Shown piece by piece: positions 50,505 to 59,752 of a stretch of 64,000 bases of DNA. This DNA comes from JBDTSW01 sp963799815 (GTDB lineage Bacteria > Actinomycetota > Thermoleophilia > Solirubrobacterales > 70-9). How positions within the stretch are numbered: the first letter of the stretch is position 1; each line of letters begins with the position of its first letter. A program made the translations under genes and the position numbers. The notes beneath the pieces are model-generated. The model was given only the letters and a program-made list of their open reading frames with translations. It had not been told where the DNA came from and did not search any database. Where the stretch lies: the NCBI GenBank assembly GCA_963799815.1, contig CAWCYG010000006.1:372001-436000 (forward strand). The letters are read 5' to 3'.

Positions 50505-51512
50505 TTGACACCCAACAATTCCGCGCGGGACGCAGACCGTCCCAATCGCCTTCCCGTACTGATCGGATCCGTCGTTGCGCTCCTGTGCCTGGGCGCCGGC
50601 GTCGCTTCGGCACAGACCGCCCCCCCGCCGGAGACGGAGACGGATGAGGCCCCGACCGCGTCCGACACCGACGACCCCGCAGCGGAGGCTGCCGGTGACA
50701 CGCAGAACAGCTCCGGCGAAGGCACGGACACCGACGGCGGCGAGCCGGCGGATCGATCCGCCCGCGCACGCGCGCCGCGCCTCCTCGTTGAAAACGTGAG
50801 GCCGCACAAGATCTACTTCGCGGGCAAGCAGCCCGCCGAGTTCCGCTACGAGCACAGGGGGGCGGGCAGGGCCGACCTCCGCGTCGAGGCTGTCAGGCAC
50901 GGCAAGGGAAAGCGCAAGCCCAAAGTCATTCAGGCCTGGCGCGAGGACAACGTGCCCGCGGACAAAAAGCAGCTGATCCGCTGGGACGGCTCGAGGTCGC
51001 GTGGCGGGCACGTGCGGAAGGGCAAGTTCTTCTTCCGCGTCGAGACGGTCGACGGTCTGAACCTGAGGCGCAAGCGGGCGGACGGCAGGCGTTCGTTGCT
51101 GATCAAGCCGGCGATCTTCCCGATCAGGGCCCGCCATCAATACTGGGATGGCTTCGGCGCCGGTCGCGGCCATCAGGGCCAGGACCTCGGCGCCCGCTGC
51201 GGCGCCAAGCTGGTCGCCGCCGAGCCCGGCAAGGTGGTCGCGAGGTCCTACGACGGAGGCGGCTACGGCTACTACCTGATCATCAACGTCCGCGGTCAAC
51301 GGCGGGCCGAGGTTTACGGCCACCTGAAGCGCGCGGCGAAGGTCCGCAAGGGCAAGCGCGTCAAGACCGGCGAGAAGATCGGTCTCGTGGGGGCCACCGG
51401 CAACGCCTCCGGATGCCACCTGCACTTCGAGTACTGGAAGGGCGACTACCCCGGTGGCCATGCGACCCCGAGGGTCACGAAGCGCCTGCGCGCCTGGGAC
51501 AAGTACTCCTGA
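50505..51512 (+). CDS. Secreted M23-family peptidase (LytM-like)
   Basis: A 335-residue exported endopeptidase. The start is TTG 50505, with AGAGGAG at 50491-50497 seven bases upstream. A signal peptide runs to about residue 36 (LGAGVASAQ), followed by an acidic Thr/Asp/Glu-rich linker (about 38-85) and a beta-sandwich domain (about 90-205). The catalytic LytM domain (about 210-320) has HQGQDLGARCG (HxxxD) and GCHLHFEYW (HxH). It should cleave peptidoglycan stem peptides and is probably controlled by the c-di-AMP riboswitch before it. Confidence 0.93.
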   Translation: MTPNNSARDADRPNRLPVLIGSVVALLCLGAGVASAQTAPPPETETDEAPTASDTDDPAAEAAGDTQNSSGEGTDTDGGEPADRSARARAPRLLVENVRPHKIYFAGKQPAEFRYEHRGAGRADLRVEAVRHGKGKRKPKVIQAWREDNVPADKKQLIRWDGSRSRGGHVRKGKFFFRVETVDGLNLRRKRADGRRSLLIKPAIFPIRARHQYWDGFGAGRGHQGQDLGARCGAKLVAAEPGKVVARSYDGGGYGYYLIINVRGQRRAEVYGHLKRAAKVRKGKRVKTGEKIGLVGATGNASGCHLHFEYWKGDYPGGHATPRVTKRLRAWDKYS

Positions 51513-51544
51513 GCAGCCGCGCGTAGGCCGATAGGGTCGCGCGT

Positions 51545-52534
51545 GTGAGGACGCAGGCCCGCTTTCCCGGCATAAGTACCGCGGCGGGGCACTACGAGAG
51601 CTTCTATATCAAGGCCGCGCACCCGGCGGGTGGCCGTGCCGTTTGGATCCGCCATACCGTCCACAAGCGTCCCGGAGAGCAACCCAACGCATCCCTGTGG
51701 CTGACCGTCTTCGACGCCGAAGCCTCAGGGCCGACGGCGGTGAAATCGACGCATCCGACGGAGGAGCTCTCGGTCCCCGCCGGCGGCTACGTCCGGATCG
51801 CCGAGGCGACGCTCGAGCCGGGACGCGCGCGAGGCACGATCTCGACCCCGGAAACCGAGGCCAGCTGGGACCTCACATTCTCCGACCAAGGCGATCCCTT
51901 CTTCCACCTGCCCTATCGCCGCCTCTACGACGCCCCTCTTCCGAGGACGAAGTTCCTATCCCCTCACCCCAGCGCCCACTTCGAGGGCCACGTGACAATC
52001 GACGACGAGCCGACCGAGCTCTCGGGGTGGCCAGGGATGATCGGCCACAACTGGGGCGCGGAGCACGCCGAGCGATGGGTGTGGATCCAGGGCGGCGATC
52101 TCGACGGACAGGCGGGAGGCGTCTTCGACATGTCAGCGGGGAGGATCAAGCTGGGCCCTCTGACAACCCCATGGGTCGCCAACGGCGTCTTGCGCCTGGA
52201 CGGGGTCGAGCACCGTCTCGGCGGGTTCGACAAAGTCCTGAGCACGAAGGTCGACGAGGATCCCACCGCCTGCTCGTTCGAGCTCTCCGGAGATGGCGTC
52301 AAGGTCGAAGGACGCGTCTCTTCGGAGCCGCGCAACTTCGTCGCCTGGGTCTACGCCGATCCCGTTGGGCCGGAGCACAACACGATCAACTGCTCGATGG
52401 CCGACCTCGAGCTCCGGGTGACGCGCAAAGGGCGCGACCCCGAGCGGCTGGAGGTCGCTGGAGCCGGCGCGTATGAGATCGGAATGCGCGAGACGGACCA
52501 CGGCATCCCGCTGCAGCCGTTCGGTGACGGCTGA
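51545..52534 (+). CDS. AttH/CrtC-like lipocalin-fold hypothetical protein
   Basis: A 329-residue protein, start GTG 51545. The first half has YESFYIKAAHPAGGRAVWIRHTV, the second PGMIGHNWGAEHAERWVWIQG, a GHNWG-x-H-x-W pattern typical of the hydroxyneurosporene-synthase/AttH/tocopherol-cyclase-like double beta-barrel proteins. No signal peptide. Members act on or bind hydrophobic molecules, but a substrate cannot be named. It is convergent with SpoIID across 9 bases. Confidence 0.65.
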   Translation: MRTQARFPGISTAAGHYESFYIKAAHPAGGRAVWIRHTVHKRPGEQPNASLWLTVFDAEASGPTAVKSTHPTEELSVPAGGYVRIAEATLEPGRARGTISTPETEASWDLTFSDQGDPFFHLPYRRLYDAPLPRTKFLSPHPSAHFEGHVTIDDEPTELSGWPGMIGHNWGAEHAERWVWIQGGDLDGQAGGVFDMSAGRIKLGPLTTPWVANGVLRLDGVEHRLGGFDKVLSTKVDEDPTACSFELSGDGVKVEGRVSSEPRNFVAWVYADPVGPEHNTINCSMADLELRVTRKGRDPERLEVAGAGAYEIGMRETDHGIPLQPFGDG

Positions 52535-52543
52535 GACGCCGGG

Positions 52544-53638
52544 CTAGTGGTGAAATCGCATCCAGGTCGAGCGCGAGCCGAGCCGGAACTGGAGCGTCGA
52601 CCCGGTGACGGTCGTGCTCCCGCTCGAGCCCACGACGCGAGCGCTCACTATGCGCGGTGAGCGGCCCCGGCGGAGCACATCGATGCGCTTCAGGCGACCG
52701 CTGAAGAGACCCGAGAGCTTGCTGGACATCTCGGAGTTGGAAAAACGCTGCGTCCAGCGATCATGCGGGGAGGCGTTCTCGTACGGAGACTTCACCGACT
52801 TCAGATAGGGGGAGGGGGGCGAGCCGATGAAGCCGAATTCCTTGTTCTCGGTCCGGCCGCCGGCGGTGGAGAAGAAGTACGCGACCGCGACGCGGCCAGC
52901 GTGCTTTACGACCCGATGCTCGGTCGCGCGGACGGCGGCGTCGGTGGGATCGGTCTCGACGCCACGGCCGCCGTAGACCTGGCTTCGGGTGTCGTCGTAC
53001 GCGTCGAAGAGGCCACCCCCTTTCGTCGCCAGCGCATATGAGCGCGCAGCGACGGCCTGCGCCTTGAGCGCCGCCTCCGGCCAGGTGCTCGGCACCTCCA
53101 CCGGCACGACGCCGCGCAGGTACTCCTCCATCGGAAGCTCGTTGATGACGGCCAGGCCCGAGGGCTCGACGTTGGCGTGAAGCTCGCCGCGGTAGCGGCC
53201 CTTGCCGAGCAGGTAGACATCGTCGCCCCCGCGAGCCGTGCCGTTCCCGCCGCAGTTCTGCATCCGGTTGCCATCCGGGCGGCGCAGGATCACGTCGCCG
53301 CCCTCCAAGTCGAAGCGGTACGTCCGCGCTGGGATCAGGTCCTTGCCGCAGGCTTGGCCGGCGTCGGTGAACTTCACGATCCCCTGTCCGCTCCGGAGGA
53401 GAACACGGATCTTCGCGCCACCGGCCCGCCGGACGCTCGTGCGCTTGTAGTAGTGGCCGAGAATCCACTGGTAGGTCCGTCCGTGCTGCGCGTAGCCGTG
53501 GGCTCCCCACTGGCTCATGCCGACGCCGTGACCCCATCCACGGCCCTCGACCCGCCAGTTACCGAGGGCGCTCGCCGGCAACGCGAGCACCGCCGCGACC
53601 GCGATCAGAAAGGCTCCCCCGCGCAGGACCTGCCGCAT
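52544..53638 (-). CDS. SpoIID/LytB-domain secreted protein
   Basis: A 364-residue exported protein with a signal peptide ending near ASALGNW. GRGWGHGVGMSQWGAHGYA (about 33-51) and LPMEEYLRGVVPVEVPSTWPEAALKAQAVAARSYAL are the SpoIID signatures; the Glu in VVPVEVPS corresponds to the catalytic Glu of SpoIID lytic transglycosylases. Non-sporulating Actinobacteria carry such proteins for wall remodelling, so it does not prove sporulation. Cys pairs (QACGKD, QNCGGN) may form a disulfide. Confidence 0.92.
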   Translation of the reverse strand: MRQVLRGGAFLIAVAAVLALPASALGNWRVEGRGWGHGVGMSQWGAHGYAQHGRTYQWILGHYYKRTSVRRAGGAKIRVLLRSGQGIVKFTDAGQACGKDLIPARTYRFDLEGGDVILRRPDGNRMQNCGGNGTARGGDDVYLLGKGRYRGELHANVEPSGLAVINELPMEEYLRGVVPVEVPSTWPEAALKAQAVAARSYALATKGGGLFDAYDDTRSQVYGGRGVETDPTDAAVRATEHRVVKHAGRVAVAYFFSTAGGRTENKEFGFIGSPPSPYLKSVKSPYENASPHDRWTQRFSNSEMSSKLSGLFSGRLKRIDVLRRGRSPRIVSARVVGSSGSTTVTGSTLQFRLGSRSTWMRFHH

Positions 53639-53695
53639 GACCCGCAGGTTACGCCCATGAGTACGCTCCCAGCCCTACACGACTGGAGGTCCATC

Positions 53696-55162
53696 TTGAG
53701 CATCGTCGCCGACGAGCAAAAAGTGATCGACGCAGCCCCCAACGAGCTGCTGATCGGTGGTGAATGGCGTGGGGGAAGCGACGATGGAAAGCTCGCGGTG
53801 GAGGACCCGGCGACCGGCGAGACGCTCTGCGAGGTCGCAAATGCCACACCGGACGACGCGCAGGCCGCGATCGACGCGGCCGTCGACGCCGGGCCTGAAT
53901 GGGCTGCGACGCCTCCGAATGAGCGTGGGGAGATCCTCTGGCGCGCCTTCGAGATCCTGAACGAGAGGGCCGACGAGCTCGCCACCCTGATGACCCTGGA
54001 GATGGGCAAGGCGGTGGCCGAGTCGAAGGCCGAGATCACCTACTCGGCCGAGTTCTTCCGCTGGTTCTCAGGCGAGGCGCTTCGAATCGAGGGCTACTAC
54101 AAGGAGGCCGGGAACGGCGCCGGCCGCGTCCTCGTCATGCGCCAGCCGATCGGGCCCTGCTACTTCATCACGCCCTGGAACTTCCCAAACGCGATGGGCA
54201 CCCGCAAGATCGGCCCCGCGATCGCCGCCGGCTGCACGATGGTGATGAAGCCGGCGCAGCAGACCCCACTCTCGATGCTGGCGCTCGCCAAGATCCTGGA
54301 GGAGTGCGGCCTGCCGCCGGGCGTCCTCAACGTGGTCACGTCGTCGTCCTCGAGTGATGTCTCGAAGCCGATCATCGGCGACCCGCGGCTGCGTAAGCTC
54401 TCCTTCACGGGCTCGACCGAGGTCGGCCGCATGCTGATCGAGCAGTCAGCCCACAACGTGCTCAAGACCTCCATGGAGCTCGGCGGGAACGCGCCCTTCC
54501 TGATCTTCGATGACGCCGATGTCGACGATGCCGTCGAGGGCGCGATGATCGCCAAGATGCGAAACGTCGGCGAGGCCTGCACCTCGGCCAACCGCTTCCA
54601 CGTGGCCGAGGGCGTGGCAGACGAGTTCGCCGAGAAGCTTGGCGAGCGCATGGGCAAGCTTCGCCTCGGGCGCGGAACCGAGGAGGGCACAGACGTAGGC
54701 CCGCTGATCGACGAGGATCAGCGCACGAAGGTCGGCGAACTGGTCGACGACGCGGTCGAGAAGGGCGCGACATGCGTCGTCGGCGGCAGCAAGCCCGACG
54801 GCGCCGGCTACTTCTACAACCCCACGGTGCTGAGCGACGTTCCCGACGAGGCCAGGCTCCTCAAGGAGGAGATCTTCGGCCCGGTCGCGCCCGTCAAGGG
54901 CTTCTCCTCGGAGGAGGAGGCGATCGCAGCCGCGAACGACACCGAGTACGGGCTGGTCGCCTACGTCTACACGAGCGACTTAAAGCGCGCGCTGCGCGTC
55001 TGCGAGGGCCTCGAGACCGGGATGGTCGGGCTCAACCAGGGCATGGTGTCGAACGCCGGCGCCCCCTTCGGCGGCGTCAAGCAGTCGGGCATCGGCCGCG
55101 AGGGCGGCAACGAGGGCATCAACGAGTACCTCGAGACCAAGTACGTAGCGGTCAACCTGTAG
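53696..55162 (+). CDS. NAD-dependent succinate-semialdehyde-type aldehyde dehydrogenase
   Basis: A 488-residue dehydrogenase if started at TTG 53696, which has GGAGGT (53685-53690) 5 bases before it. ATG 53657 adds 13 residues but has only weak SD pairing. Motifs are FITPWNFPNAMGTRKIGPA, FTGSTEVGRML, MELGGNAPFLIF and the catalytic Cys in VGEACTSANRF. KEEIFGPVAPV and GIGREGGNEGINEYLETKY close the protein, matching the GabD/succinate-semialdehyde subgroup. The actual substrate is inferred. Confidence 0.92.
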   Translation: MSIVADEQKVIDAAPNELLIGGEWRGGSDDGKLAVEDPATGETLCEVANATPDDAQAAIDAAVDAGPEWAATPPNERGEILWRAFEILNERADELATLMTLEMGKAVAESKAEITYSAEFFRWFSGEALRIEGYYKEAGNGAGRVLVMRQPIGPCYFITPWNFPNAMGTRKIGPAIAAGCTMVMKPAQQTPLSMLALAKILEECGLPPGVLNVVTSSSSSDVSKPIIGDPRLRKLSFTGSTEVGRMLIEQSAHNVLKTSMELGGNAPFLIFDDADVDDAVEGAMIAKMRNVGEACTSANRFHVAEGVADEFAEKLGERMGKLRLGRGTEEGTDVGPLIDEDQRTKVGELVDDAVEKGATCVVGGSKPDGAGYFYNPTVLSDVPDEARLLKEEIFGPVAPVKGFSSEEEAIAAANDTEYGLVAYVYTSDLKRALRVCEGLETGMVGLNQGMVSNAGAPFGGVKQSGIGREGGNEGINEYLETKYVAVNL

Positions 55163-55182
55163 GGGGAACGAGACCCGACGCC

Positions 55183-55744
55183 ATGCTGATCTACTCGATG
55201 AACGTCTCGGTGGATGGCCTCATCGCCACCGCGAGGGCGGGATCGAGTGGGCGCGCCCAGCGAGGAGCTGTTTGAGTTCCATCTCGCGCAAGTAAGCGAG
55301 CTCGGGGGCTTTCTGTTGGGCCGCAGGCTCTACGGACGATGCTCGTGTGGGAGACGGATCCGTCGATGCGCGACAGCGAGCTCGACCCCCGCGTTCGCCG
55401 ACGCCTGGTGCGCGATCCCGAAGATCGTCTTCAGCCGCACGCTCGACCGCGTCGAGGGCAACGCGCGCCTCGCCGAGTCGTCGGTGGCCGAGGAGGCCGC
55501 TGCGGCGCTCAACGCAACTGACAAGGACATTTCAATCGGGGGCGCGGGCCTGGCCGCGGCGGCGATCGAACTCGGCCTCATCGACGAGCTGCGCATGTTC
55601 CGCCACCCGATCGTCCTCGGAGGTGGCACGCCGTTCCTGCCGCCGGTCACCGAATCCGCCCCGCTGGACCTGATCGAGACCAGGACTTTCGGCTCGCGCG
55701 TGGTCTTCGAGCGCTACGGGCGCGCCCGCGACGAGGCGGACTGA
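55183..55744 (+). pseudogene. DHFR-like/RibD C-terminal domain gene with four frameshifts
   Basis: Consecutive pieces of one dihydrofolate-reductase-family protein fall in different frames: MLIYSMNVSVDGLIA (frame 1), EGGIEWA (frame 3), PSEELFEFHLAQVSELGG (frame 2), MLVWETDPSMRDSELD (frame 1), then PAFADAWCAIPKIVFSRTL to the stop (frame 2). The shifts are near 55230, 55257, 55333 and 55387. The C-terminal 115 residues (GGAGLAAAAIELGLIDELR, GGGTPFLPPV) are intact. All other genes here read cleanly, which favours true decay, but a local assembly or sequencing fault cannot be excluded. A GTG/ATG inside could still express the C-terminal part. Confidence 0.8.
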
Positions 55745-55761
55745 CGCTCGGCCGGAGCCCC

Positions 55762-56307
55762 TCACCTCATAAGCATGCCCATGAGGCCGCCGCGCTCCGG
55801 GCGCTTTTGGAGGTAGCACTGGTGGTACTCCTCCGCACGCCAGAAGCCCGTGGCCGGCTCGATCGTGGTCACGATCGGCTTGCGGAAGCTCTCTTGGGCG
55901 CGCTCAAGCGATCGCCTCGCGATCTCCGCCTGCTCATCCGAATGGGTGAAGATCGCGGTGCGGTACTGGTCGCCAACGTCGGGGCCCTGGCGGTTCATCT
56001 GCGTCGGGTCGTGGACCGCCCAGAACTTCTCGACGAGCTCCTCGTAGGAGACCCGCTCGGGGTCGAACGTGACCTGTGTCACCTCGGCGTGGCCCGTCGT
56101 GCCCGAGCAGACCTGCTCGTAGGTCGGGTTCTCGGTGTGGCCGCCCTCATAACCGACGGCGGTGTCGATCACTCCGGGCGTCTCGCGGTACGCCATCTCG
56201 ACCTGCCAGAAGCAGCCGGCGCCGAAGGTGGCCTTTTCGGTGCGGGAAGGGTTTGCGTTGCCGTGCTCGGGATTCGTGTTCTCGTTCATGTCAGTTGGTC
56301 CGTTCAT
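55762..56307 (-). CDS. msrA: Peptide-methionine (S)-S-oxide reductase
   Basis: A 181-residue repair enzyme. The active site is FGAGCFWQVEMAYRETPGV (catalytic Cys32), with YEGGHTENPTYEQVCSGTTGHAEV and the C-terminal PATGFWRAEEYHQCYL carrying a resolving Cys. The N-terminal 25 residues are Asn/Pro-rich; ATG 56289 is an alternative start. It repairs methionine sulfoxide with reducing power from thioredoxin, whose gene lies near 63 kb. Confidence 0.95.
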   Translation of the reverse strand: MNGPTDMNENTNPEHGNANPSRTEKATFGAGCFWQVEMAYRETPGVIDTAVGYEGGHTENPTYEQVCSGTTGHAEVTQVTFDPERVSYEELVEKFWAVHDPTQMNRQGPDVGDQYRTAIFTHSDEQAEIARRSLERAQESFRKPIVTTIEPATGFWRAEEYHQCYLQKRPERGGLMGMLMR

Positions 56308-56318
56308 CGCCCTCGATG

Positions 56319-57794
56319 TTACGGGGAGAGGAGCTCGGCGCCACGGTCGGAGACGGTGACGTGGATCGCACGCGGCTCCACTGCGTAATCGATCACCGCC
56401 AGGGCTCGCAGCCGGTCCAGCATGAACTGAAAGGCAGACGCCTGAGCGTCGCTCTCGTAGTCGCGCAGCACGTCGAACGAGAAGCCCGTCGTGTGCAGGG
56501 AATACTCGCTCGTCGCCTCGGGATTGGTGGTCGCCAGCAGCGACTGGTAGGAGAGGTCGCGCACCGCGCTGGTGACGCGAAGCGGCCGCTTCGCCCCGCT
56601 CAGCTCCCGAACACGCGTTGCCATGTAGGAGAGGACGGCGAGCCCCTCGGGCCGAAGAGCCCGGTAGAGAGCCGGCTCTTCGTCGAGCCGCTTGGCCAGC
56701 TCGCCGACCTCGTCCGTCGCCCTCCAGCCAAGCGCGCGATCGGACGGCAGCGGCAGGAGCTCCTCCTCGGTCGTGGCGTCGGCGACGCTGTCCGGCTCGG
56801 AGAAGACCTCCGTCTCCTCCTCCGGGTGGTAGAGCTCCTCCAGCGTTGCCTTGGCGGTGGCGAGCTCAATCTCGCGCTCGAGGTCCTCGCGGTCCGAGCG
56901 CCAGCGCCCCATGACCTCCTGAGAGGCGAGGATCCGCCAGAAGTAAAGCGACGAGTCGTCGGCGAAACTCGTGAGGATCTCGCTCGCCTCTGGGTTGTCG
57001 TCTGGGGCCGAGTCGAAGAAGACCTGCGCGTACGACAGACCCTCGGCGTCCACCACATCGCCGATCGGCTCGTCGCTGGCGGCTCCGGCGTACGCCCGGA
57101 TCACGGCTTCCAGGTTGCCGATGCCCATGTGGTAGCTGACCGTCGCCAGGTCCGAGGCGCCGAACCGGTCCTCCGCGATCTCCAGGTAGGCAGCGGCACC
57201 GTCGAGGGCGCGCCTCGGGTTGAAGCGCTCGTCGATTCGCGAGCGCCTGCGAGCGAGCTTCGTCGCTTCGGCCGGCTTGTCCTTCTCGATGGCGCGGGCG
57301 ATCTCGCGCGTGAGCGCGGTCGAGCGCTTGAGGTCGACCTCCATGCCGAGCAGATCGGTCGCCGCCGACGGCGTGATCTGCGCGAGCCCGGATGCGAACT
57401 CCGGCGTCTTGCCCGCGATCACCTCCGGCCGGCCCGCGCTCTCGAGGAAGACGAGCGCCTCGAGCCGATCGGGGCTGACGTCATGCGCCGCCGCTGCCCT
57501 CTCGATCTCATGGCGCCAGTCAGCGGTTCGCTTCGCACTCGCGATCACGCCGCCCGGGCTGAGCGCGTAGAGCACGTGGGAGGTGCCGAGCGCGGCGTTG
57601 GATTCGAACTCGGCGCGCCGGTTGGGAGACCAGGCGAAGGGGTCGTCTTGCTCCGCAGCCGTCGCCGCCTCCTGGGCGACGGCCGTCGCCGCATCGATGG
57701 AGTCGTCATCCCCGCGGAGCAGCAGAAACGCCAAGGTCCCGATGGCAATGAGGGCGGCGAGAGCGGCCGCCAATGCGAGGCGCGAACGGCTCAT
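56319..57794 (-). CDS. Lytic transglycosylase fused to M15-like (DUF5715-type) domain
   Basis: A 491-residue membrane-anchored protein with one N-terminal TM (about 7-26). The transglycosylase-like domain (about 92-235) has LEALVFLESAGR (Glu118), SGLAQITPSAA and VSYHMGIGNLEAVI. A long charged linker follows (about 240-385). The C-terminal domain has TSAVRDLSYQSLL, SLHTTGFSFDV (H434, D441) and EPRAIHV (H478), the zinc-ligand pattern of M15 D-Ala carboxypeptidases. Glycan and peptide cleavage in one chain would fit peptidoglycan turnover; catalysis is inferred. Confidence 0.8.
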   Translation of the reverse strand: MSRSRLALAAALAALIAIGTLAFLLLRGDDDSIDAATAVAQEAATAAEQDDPFAWSPNRRAEFESNAALGTSHVLYALSPGGVIASAKRTADWRHEIERAAAAHDVSPDRLEALVFLESAGRPEVIAGKTPEFASGLAQITPSAATDLLGMEVDLKRSTALTREIARAIEKDKPAEATKLARRRSRIDERFNPRRALDGAAAYLEIAEDRFGASDLATVSYHMGIGNLEAVIRAYAGAASDEPIGDVVDAEGLSYAQVFFDSAPDDNPEASEILTSFADDSSLYFWRILASQEVMGRWRSDREDLEREIELATAKATLEELYHPEEETEVFSEPDSVADATTEEELLPLPSDRALGWRATDEVGELAKRLDEEPALYRALRPEGLAVLSYMATRVRELSGAKRPLRVTSAVRDLSYQSLLATTNPEATSEYSLHTTGFSFDVLRDYESDAQASAFQFMLDRLRALAVIDYAVEPRAIHVTVSDRGAELLSP

Positions 57795-57815
57795 GTCCCT
57801 GCAGGCCGCTACGAA

Positions 57816-59141
57816 TTAGTCGTGCGGGCGGGCGAGCTTGCGGTGGTCGAGCGCCTCGTCGAGGACGGACTCCTCCACTCCCTGCTCGCGCGCGACCTCG
57901 CGAAGCGGGCGTCCCGAGGACGCCGCCTCCTTCACGATCTCCGCCGCCCGGTCGTAGCCGATGTGGGGATTGAGCGCAGTTGCGGTCGCGAGCGTTGCTT
58001 CGGCATGGCGGTCGGTCATCTCCTCGTTCGCCTCGAGGCCGCGGACGCACTTTTCGTCGAGCAGGCGCGAAGCGGCGGCGAGCAGCTTGATCGAGTCGAG
58101 CAGGTTGCGGGCGATCAGGGGCACGCGGACGTTCAGCTCGAACTGTCCCTGCGACCCGGCGAGCGTAATCGTGGTGTCGTTGCCGACGACCTGGTCGCCG
58201 ACCTGGATAACCACCTCCGGGATCACCGGATTGACCTTGCCGGGCATGATCGAGGAGCCCTTCTGGAGCTCGGGCAGCCGCAGCTCGGCCAGCCCCGCGC
58301 GCGGACCCGACCCCATCAGGGCGAGGTCGTTCGCGATCTTGATCAGCGAGATCGCCACCACCTTGAGCGCCCCCGACAGCTCGACCAGCGAGTCGCGGTT
58401 GCCCTGCGCCTCGAACGGGTCGTCCGGGGGCAGGATCTCGAGGCCGGTGTCGTCGGCGAGCTTCGATCGCACGCGCTCGGCGAACTCGGGGTGGGTGTTG
58501 AGCCCGGTGCCGGTTGCGGTGCCACCCAGCGGGATCTGGCCGACGTGCCGGAGCGTTCCCCTCACTCGCTCGGCCCCGAGGCGAACCTGCGAGGCGTAGC
58601 CGCCGAACTCCTGCCCCAGCGTCACGGGGACCGCGTCCATCAGGTGGGTCCTTCCCGACTTGACCACGTCGGCGAACTCCTCGGCCTTCGCCTCCAGAGC
58701 TTCGGCGAGCGAGTCCAGCGCCGGCAGCAGGTCCTCGTTTACCTCCCCGAGGGCCGCGAGATGTACCGCCGACGGAAACACGTCATTGGAGGACTGGCCG
58801 AGATTCACGTGGTCGTTGGGGTGAACTCCATCCCCCGCGAGGCTCGCGATGACCTCGTTCGCGTTCATGTTCGATGACGTCCCAGAGCCGGTCTGGAAGA
58901 CGTCGATCGGAAACTGATCGTCGTGCTCGCCCGCGGCGATCGCATCACCGGCGGCAGCGATCCGCTCGGCCATCTCGGTCTCGAGCAGGTCGAGCTCGGC
59001 GTTGACGCGGGCCGCGGACCCCTTGATACGTCCCAGCCAGCGCAGGACGGGCACGGGAATCGGATGTCCCGAGACGGGAAAGTTCTCCACCGCCCTACGG
59101 GTCTCCCCACCCCAAAGCTCGGTTTCCACCTCGGTCGTCAT
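57816..59141 (-). CDS. fumC: Class II fumarate hydratase
   Basis: A 441-residue fumarase/aspartase-superfamily enzyme. The superfamily signature is GSSIMPGKVNP; others are FQTGSGTSSNMNANEV, NLGQSSNDVFPSAVH and GRTHLMDAVPVTLGQEF. Absence of an extended tail and the GTATGTGLNTHPEF segment favour fumarase over aspartate ammonia-lyase. ATG 59141 is preceded by GGAGG. It catalyses fumarate to malate in the TCA cycle. Confidence 0.93.
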   Translation of the reverse strand: MTTEVETELWGGETRRAVENFPVSGHPIPVPVLRWLGRIKGSAARVNAELDLLETEMAERIAAAGDAIAAGEHDDQFPIDVFQTGSGTSSNMNANEVIASLAGDGVHPNDHVNLGQSSNDVFPSAVHLAALGEVNEDLLPALDSLAEALEAKAEEFADVVKSGRTHLMDAVPVTLGQEFGGYASQVRLGAERVRGTLRHVGQIPLGGTATGTGLNTHPEFAERVRSKLADDTGLEILPPDDPFEAQGNRDSLVELSGALKVVAISLIKIANDLALMGSGPRAGLAELRLPELQKGSSIMPGKVNPVIPEVVIQVGDQVVGNDTTITLAGSQGQFELNVRVPLIARNLLDSIKLLAAASRLLDEKCVRGLEANEEMTDRHAEATLATATALNPHIGYDRAAEIVKEAASSGRPLREVAREQGVEESVLDEALDHRKLARPHD

Positions 59142-59188
59142 CAGACCTCCGTTCGCTCACAGGACTCGGTCCTGAGGCTATCGGGAGG

Positions 59189-59677
59189 TCACTCCTCGCC
59201 CACGCTCCTGCGGCCTGCGGCGACGCCGTACTCGTAGCGCTGCTGAAACTGGCCGGGCAACGTTTGACCCGCCGGGAGGAAGAGAGCCTCGCGTTCCACC
59301 CGTAGCGCCAGGTCCTTGTGGATGCCACCGGTCTGCTCCGCGCGCGCCTTGACGGCCCCGACGAGATAGCCGAGCTGGCCAGCCGGAGCGGCGAGTGGCG
59401 CCTGGCGGACCTGCCTGTTCAGCTTCCTCGCGGCCGCGATCATGAGCGCGCCGACATCGGCGATCTTGCCCGGCTCCTGCTCTCGCGGCAAGCAGGCGCC
59501 GATCGGGGTAATGCCGTCGACCAGGACGTCGTCCAGAGGGCCTTCGAGCGCCTCCAAATACGCCTCTGCGCTCTCAAGGCAGGCGCTCGACGTCGACGAC
59601 GAGGCCTCGTCGCTTCCCCCGCAGGCGGCGGCGAACAGGGCCAAGGCTGCCACGAAGAGGAGGGACCAGCGTCGCAT
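59189..59677 (-). CDS. Hypothetical lipoprotein
   Basis: A 162-residue protein with a clean lipobox (LFAAAC, Cys19) after a hydrophobic core, then a Ser-rich linker. The remainder is helical (CLESAEAYLEALEGPLDD, ALMIAAARKLNRQV) with Cys33 and Cys62. No family recognised. It diverges from ileS across 75 bases. Confidence 0.75.
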   Translation of the reverse strand: MRRWSLLFVAALALFAAACGGSDEASSSTSSACLESAEAYLEALEGPLDDVLVDGITPIGACLPREQEPGKIADVGALMIAAARKLNRQVRQAPLAAPAGQLGYLVGAVKARAEQTGGIHKDLALRVEREALFLPAGQTLPGQFQQRYEYGVAAGRRSVGEE

Positions 59678-59752
59678 CTGCGGATCCTACGCAGGTCCGC
59701 CCAGGCTCGCCCGAGTGCGTGGCGCCGCGCCCTTGCCACAATCACCCGCTCA

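Noticed and set aside
53177..53656. Extension of the second aldehyde dehydrogenase
   Set aside because: It is antisense to SpoIID and has no dehydrogenase features.
59318..59752. N-terminal extension of IleRS
   Set aside because: It is antisense to the lipoprotein gene at 59189-59677, and the family N-terminus begins at ATG 59753.
59678..59752. T-box leader for ileS
   Set aside because: Only 75 bases are available and no specifier loop or TGGN motif is seen.
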